This document shows positions 6,354 to 6,491 of a stretch of 6,491 nt of DNA, piece after piece. Under the pieces are notes generated by a model. It saw nothing but the letters and a program-made list of their open reading frames with translations. It was not told the origin of the DNA and ran no database searches. Position numbers and translations under genes: made by a program. The stretch covers positions 1-6,491 of the forward strand of contig JAIKZT010000026.1 of NCBI GenBank assembly GCA_024682015.1. The letters run 5' to 3'. The DNA comes from Clostridia bacterium. GTDB lineage: Bacteria > Bacillota > Clostridia > Peptostreptococcales > Anaerovoracaceae. The first letter of the stretch is position 1, and every line of letters starts with the position of its first letter.

Positions 6354-6491
6354 CCTGACGGGGATATCCGACATCCGGATCGCCCCGCTGGCGGCAAAGT
6401 ACATACAGGAAAGAAACGGACAGGGTCTGATCCTAACGACATCCGCGAACCGCGCGAAAAGGATAGCTTCAGACCTGTCCTTTTTCACTGA
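6337..6491 (+). CDS. mfd: Transcription-repair coupling factor Mfd, N-terminal fragment (3' end outside window)
   Basis: Only 51 complete codons are visible, beginning MGKLINLTGISDIR, continuing with APLAAKYIQERNGQGLILTT, and reaching SDLSFF at the window edge. This looks like the start of Mfd domain 1 (UvrB-like, UvrA-interacting): a region that targets the protein, then a hydrophobic strand (LILTT), then the helix ending in the family's DLxFF-like motif. No helicase motif is within reach. The identification also leans on gene order, because mfd lies just downstream of pth (with fin/yabK between in Bacillus) in many Bacillota. Mfd is the ATP-driven translocase that removes stalled RNA polymerase and recruits UvrA. 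The start is fixed by the AGGAGGAG site, and the gene overlaps pth by 17 nt in another frame. The visible codons include ATA, CTA, AGA and AGG more often than prs or murC do, consistent with lower expression, though the sample is small. Confidence 0.75.
   Translation, partial: MGKLINLTGISDIRIAPLAAKYIQERNGQGLILTTSANRAKRIASDLSFFT

Noticed and set aside
6360..6386. Imperfect inverted repeat (8 of 10 pairs, 7-nt loop) near the mfd start.
   Set aside because: Mismatched, inside coding sequence, without a T-run; weak structure of this kind is expected in GC-rich DNA.
5502..6488. Long minus-strand open frame across pth and the mfd start (about 330 codons).
   Set aside because: It overlaps the complete, well-conserved pth gene and the ends of two neighbours, and its product resembles no known family.

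Overview
The window is a compact run of housekeeping genes, all on the + strand, with almost no non-coding DNA. High G+C (roughly 60 % by eye, not computed), strong AGGAGG-type ribosome binding sites, a spoVG gene and the order murC, spoVG, prs, pth, mfd point to a Bacillota genome. A high-GC member of the Clostridia, for example an anaerobic gut lineage, fits best. The exact lineage cannot be fixed from this sequence alone.

Layout: (1) The 3' part of gltX (glutamyl-tRNA synthetase; 5' end outside the window), thrC (threonine synthase) and murC (UDP-N-acetylmuramate--L-alanine ligase) are spaced 17-18 nt apart with no terminator between them, so they look like one transcript. (2) A near-consensus sigma-A-type promoter overlaps the last codons of murC and drives a short leader with a small hairpin, then spoVG. 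A strong intrinsic terminator follows spoVG. (3) A weaker promoter just after that terminator starts a second unit: prs (PRPP synthase), pth (peptidyl-tRNA hydrolase) and the first 51 codons of mfd (transcription-repair coupling factor). These are separated by 8 nt and then overlap by 17 nt.

The genes share growth-related work rather than one pathway: tRNA charging and recycling (gltX, pth), threonine synthesis (thrC), peptidoglycan precursor synthesis (murC), PRPP supply for nucleotides, His and Trp (prs), an RNA/DNA-binding regulator (spoVG) and transcription-coupled repair (mfd). Compared with the well-known Bacillus and Clostridium arrangement around spoVG-glmU-prs-pth-mfd, glmU (and purR) are missing here.

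No mobile element, CRISPR array, tRNA/rRNA, phage gene or defence system was seen. I found no evidence for an undescribed system; the points worth a second look are regulatory (promoters, leader hairpin, leader direct repeat) and comparative (gene order, a synthetase active-site motif variant, a Pth tail overlapping mfd).
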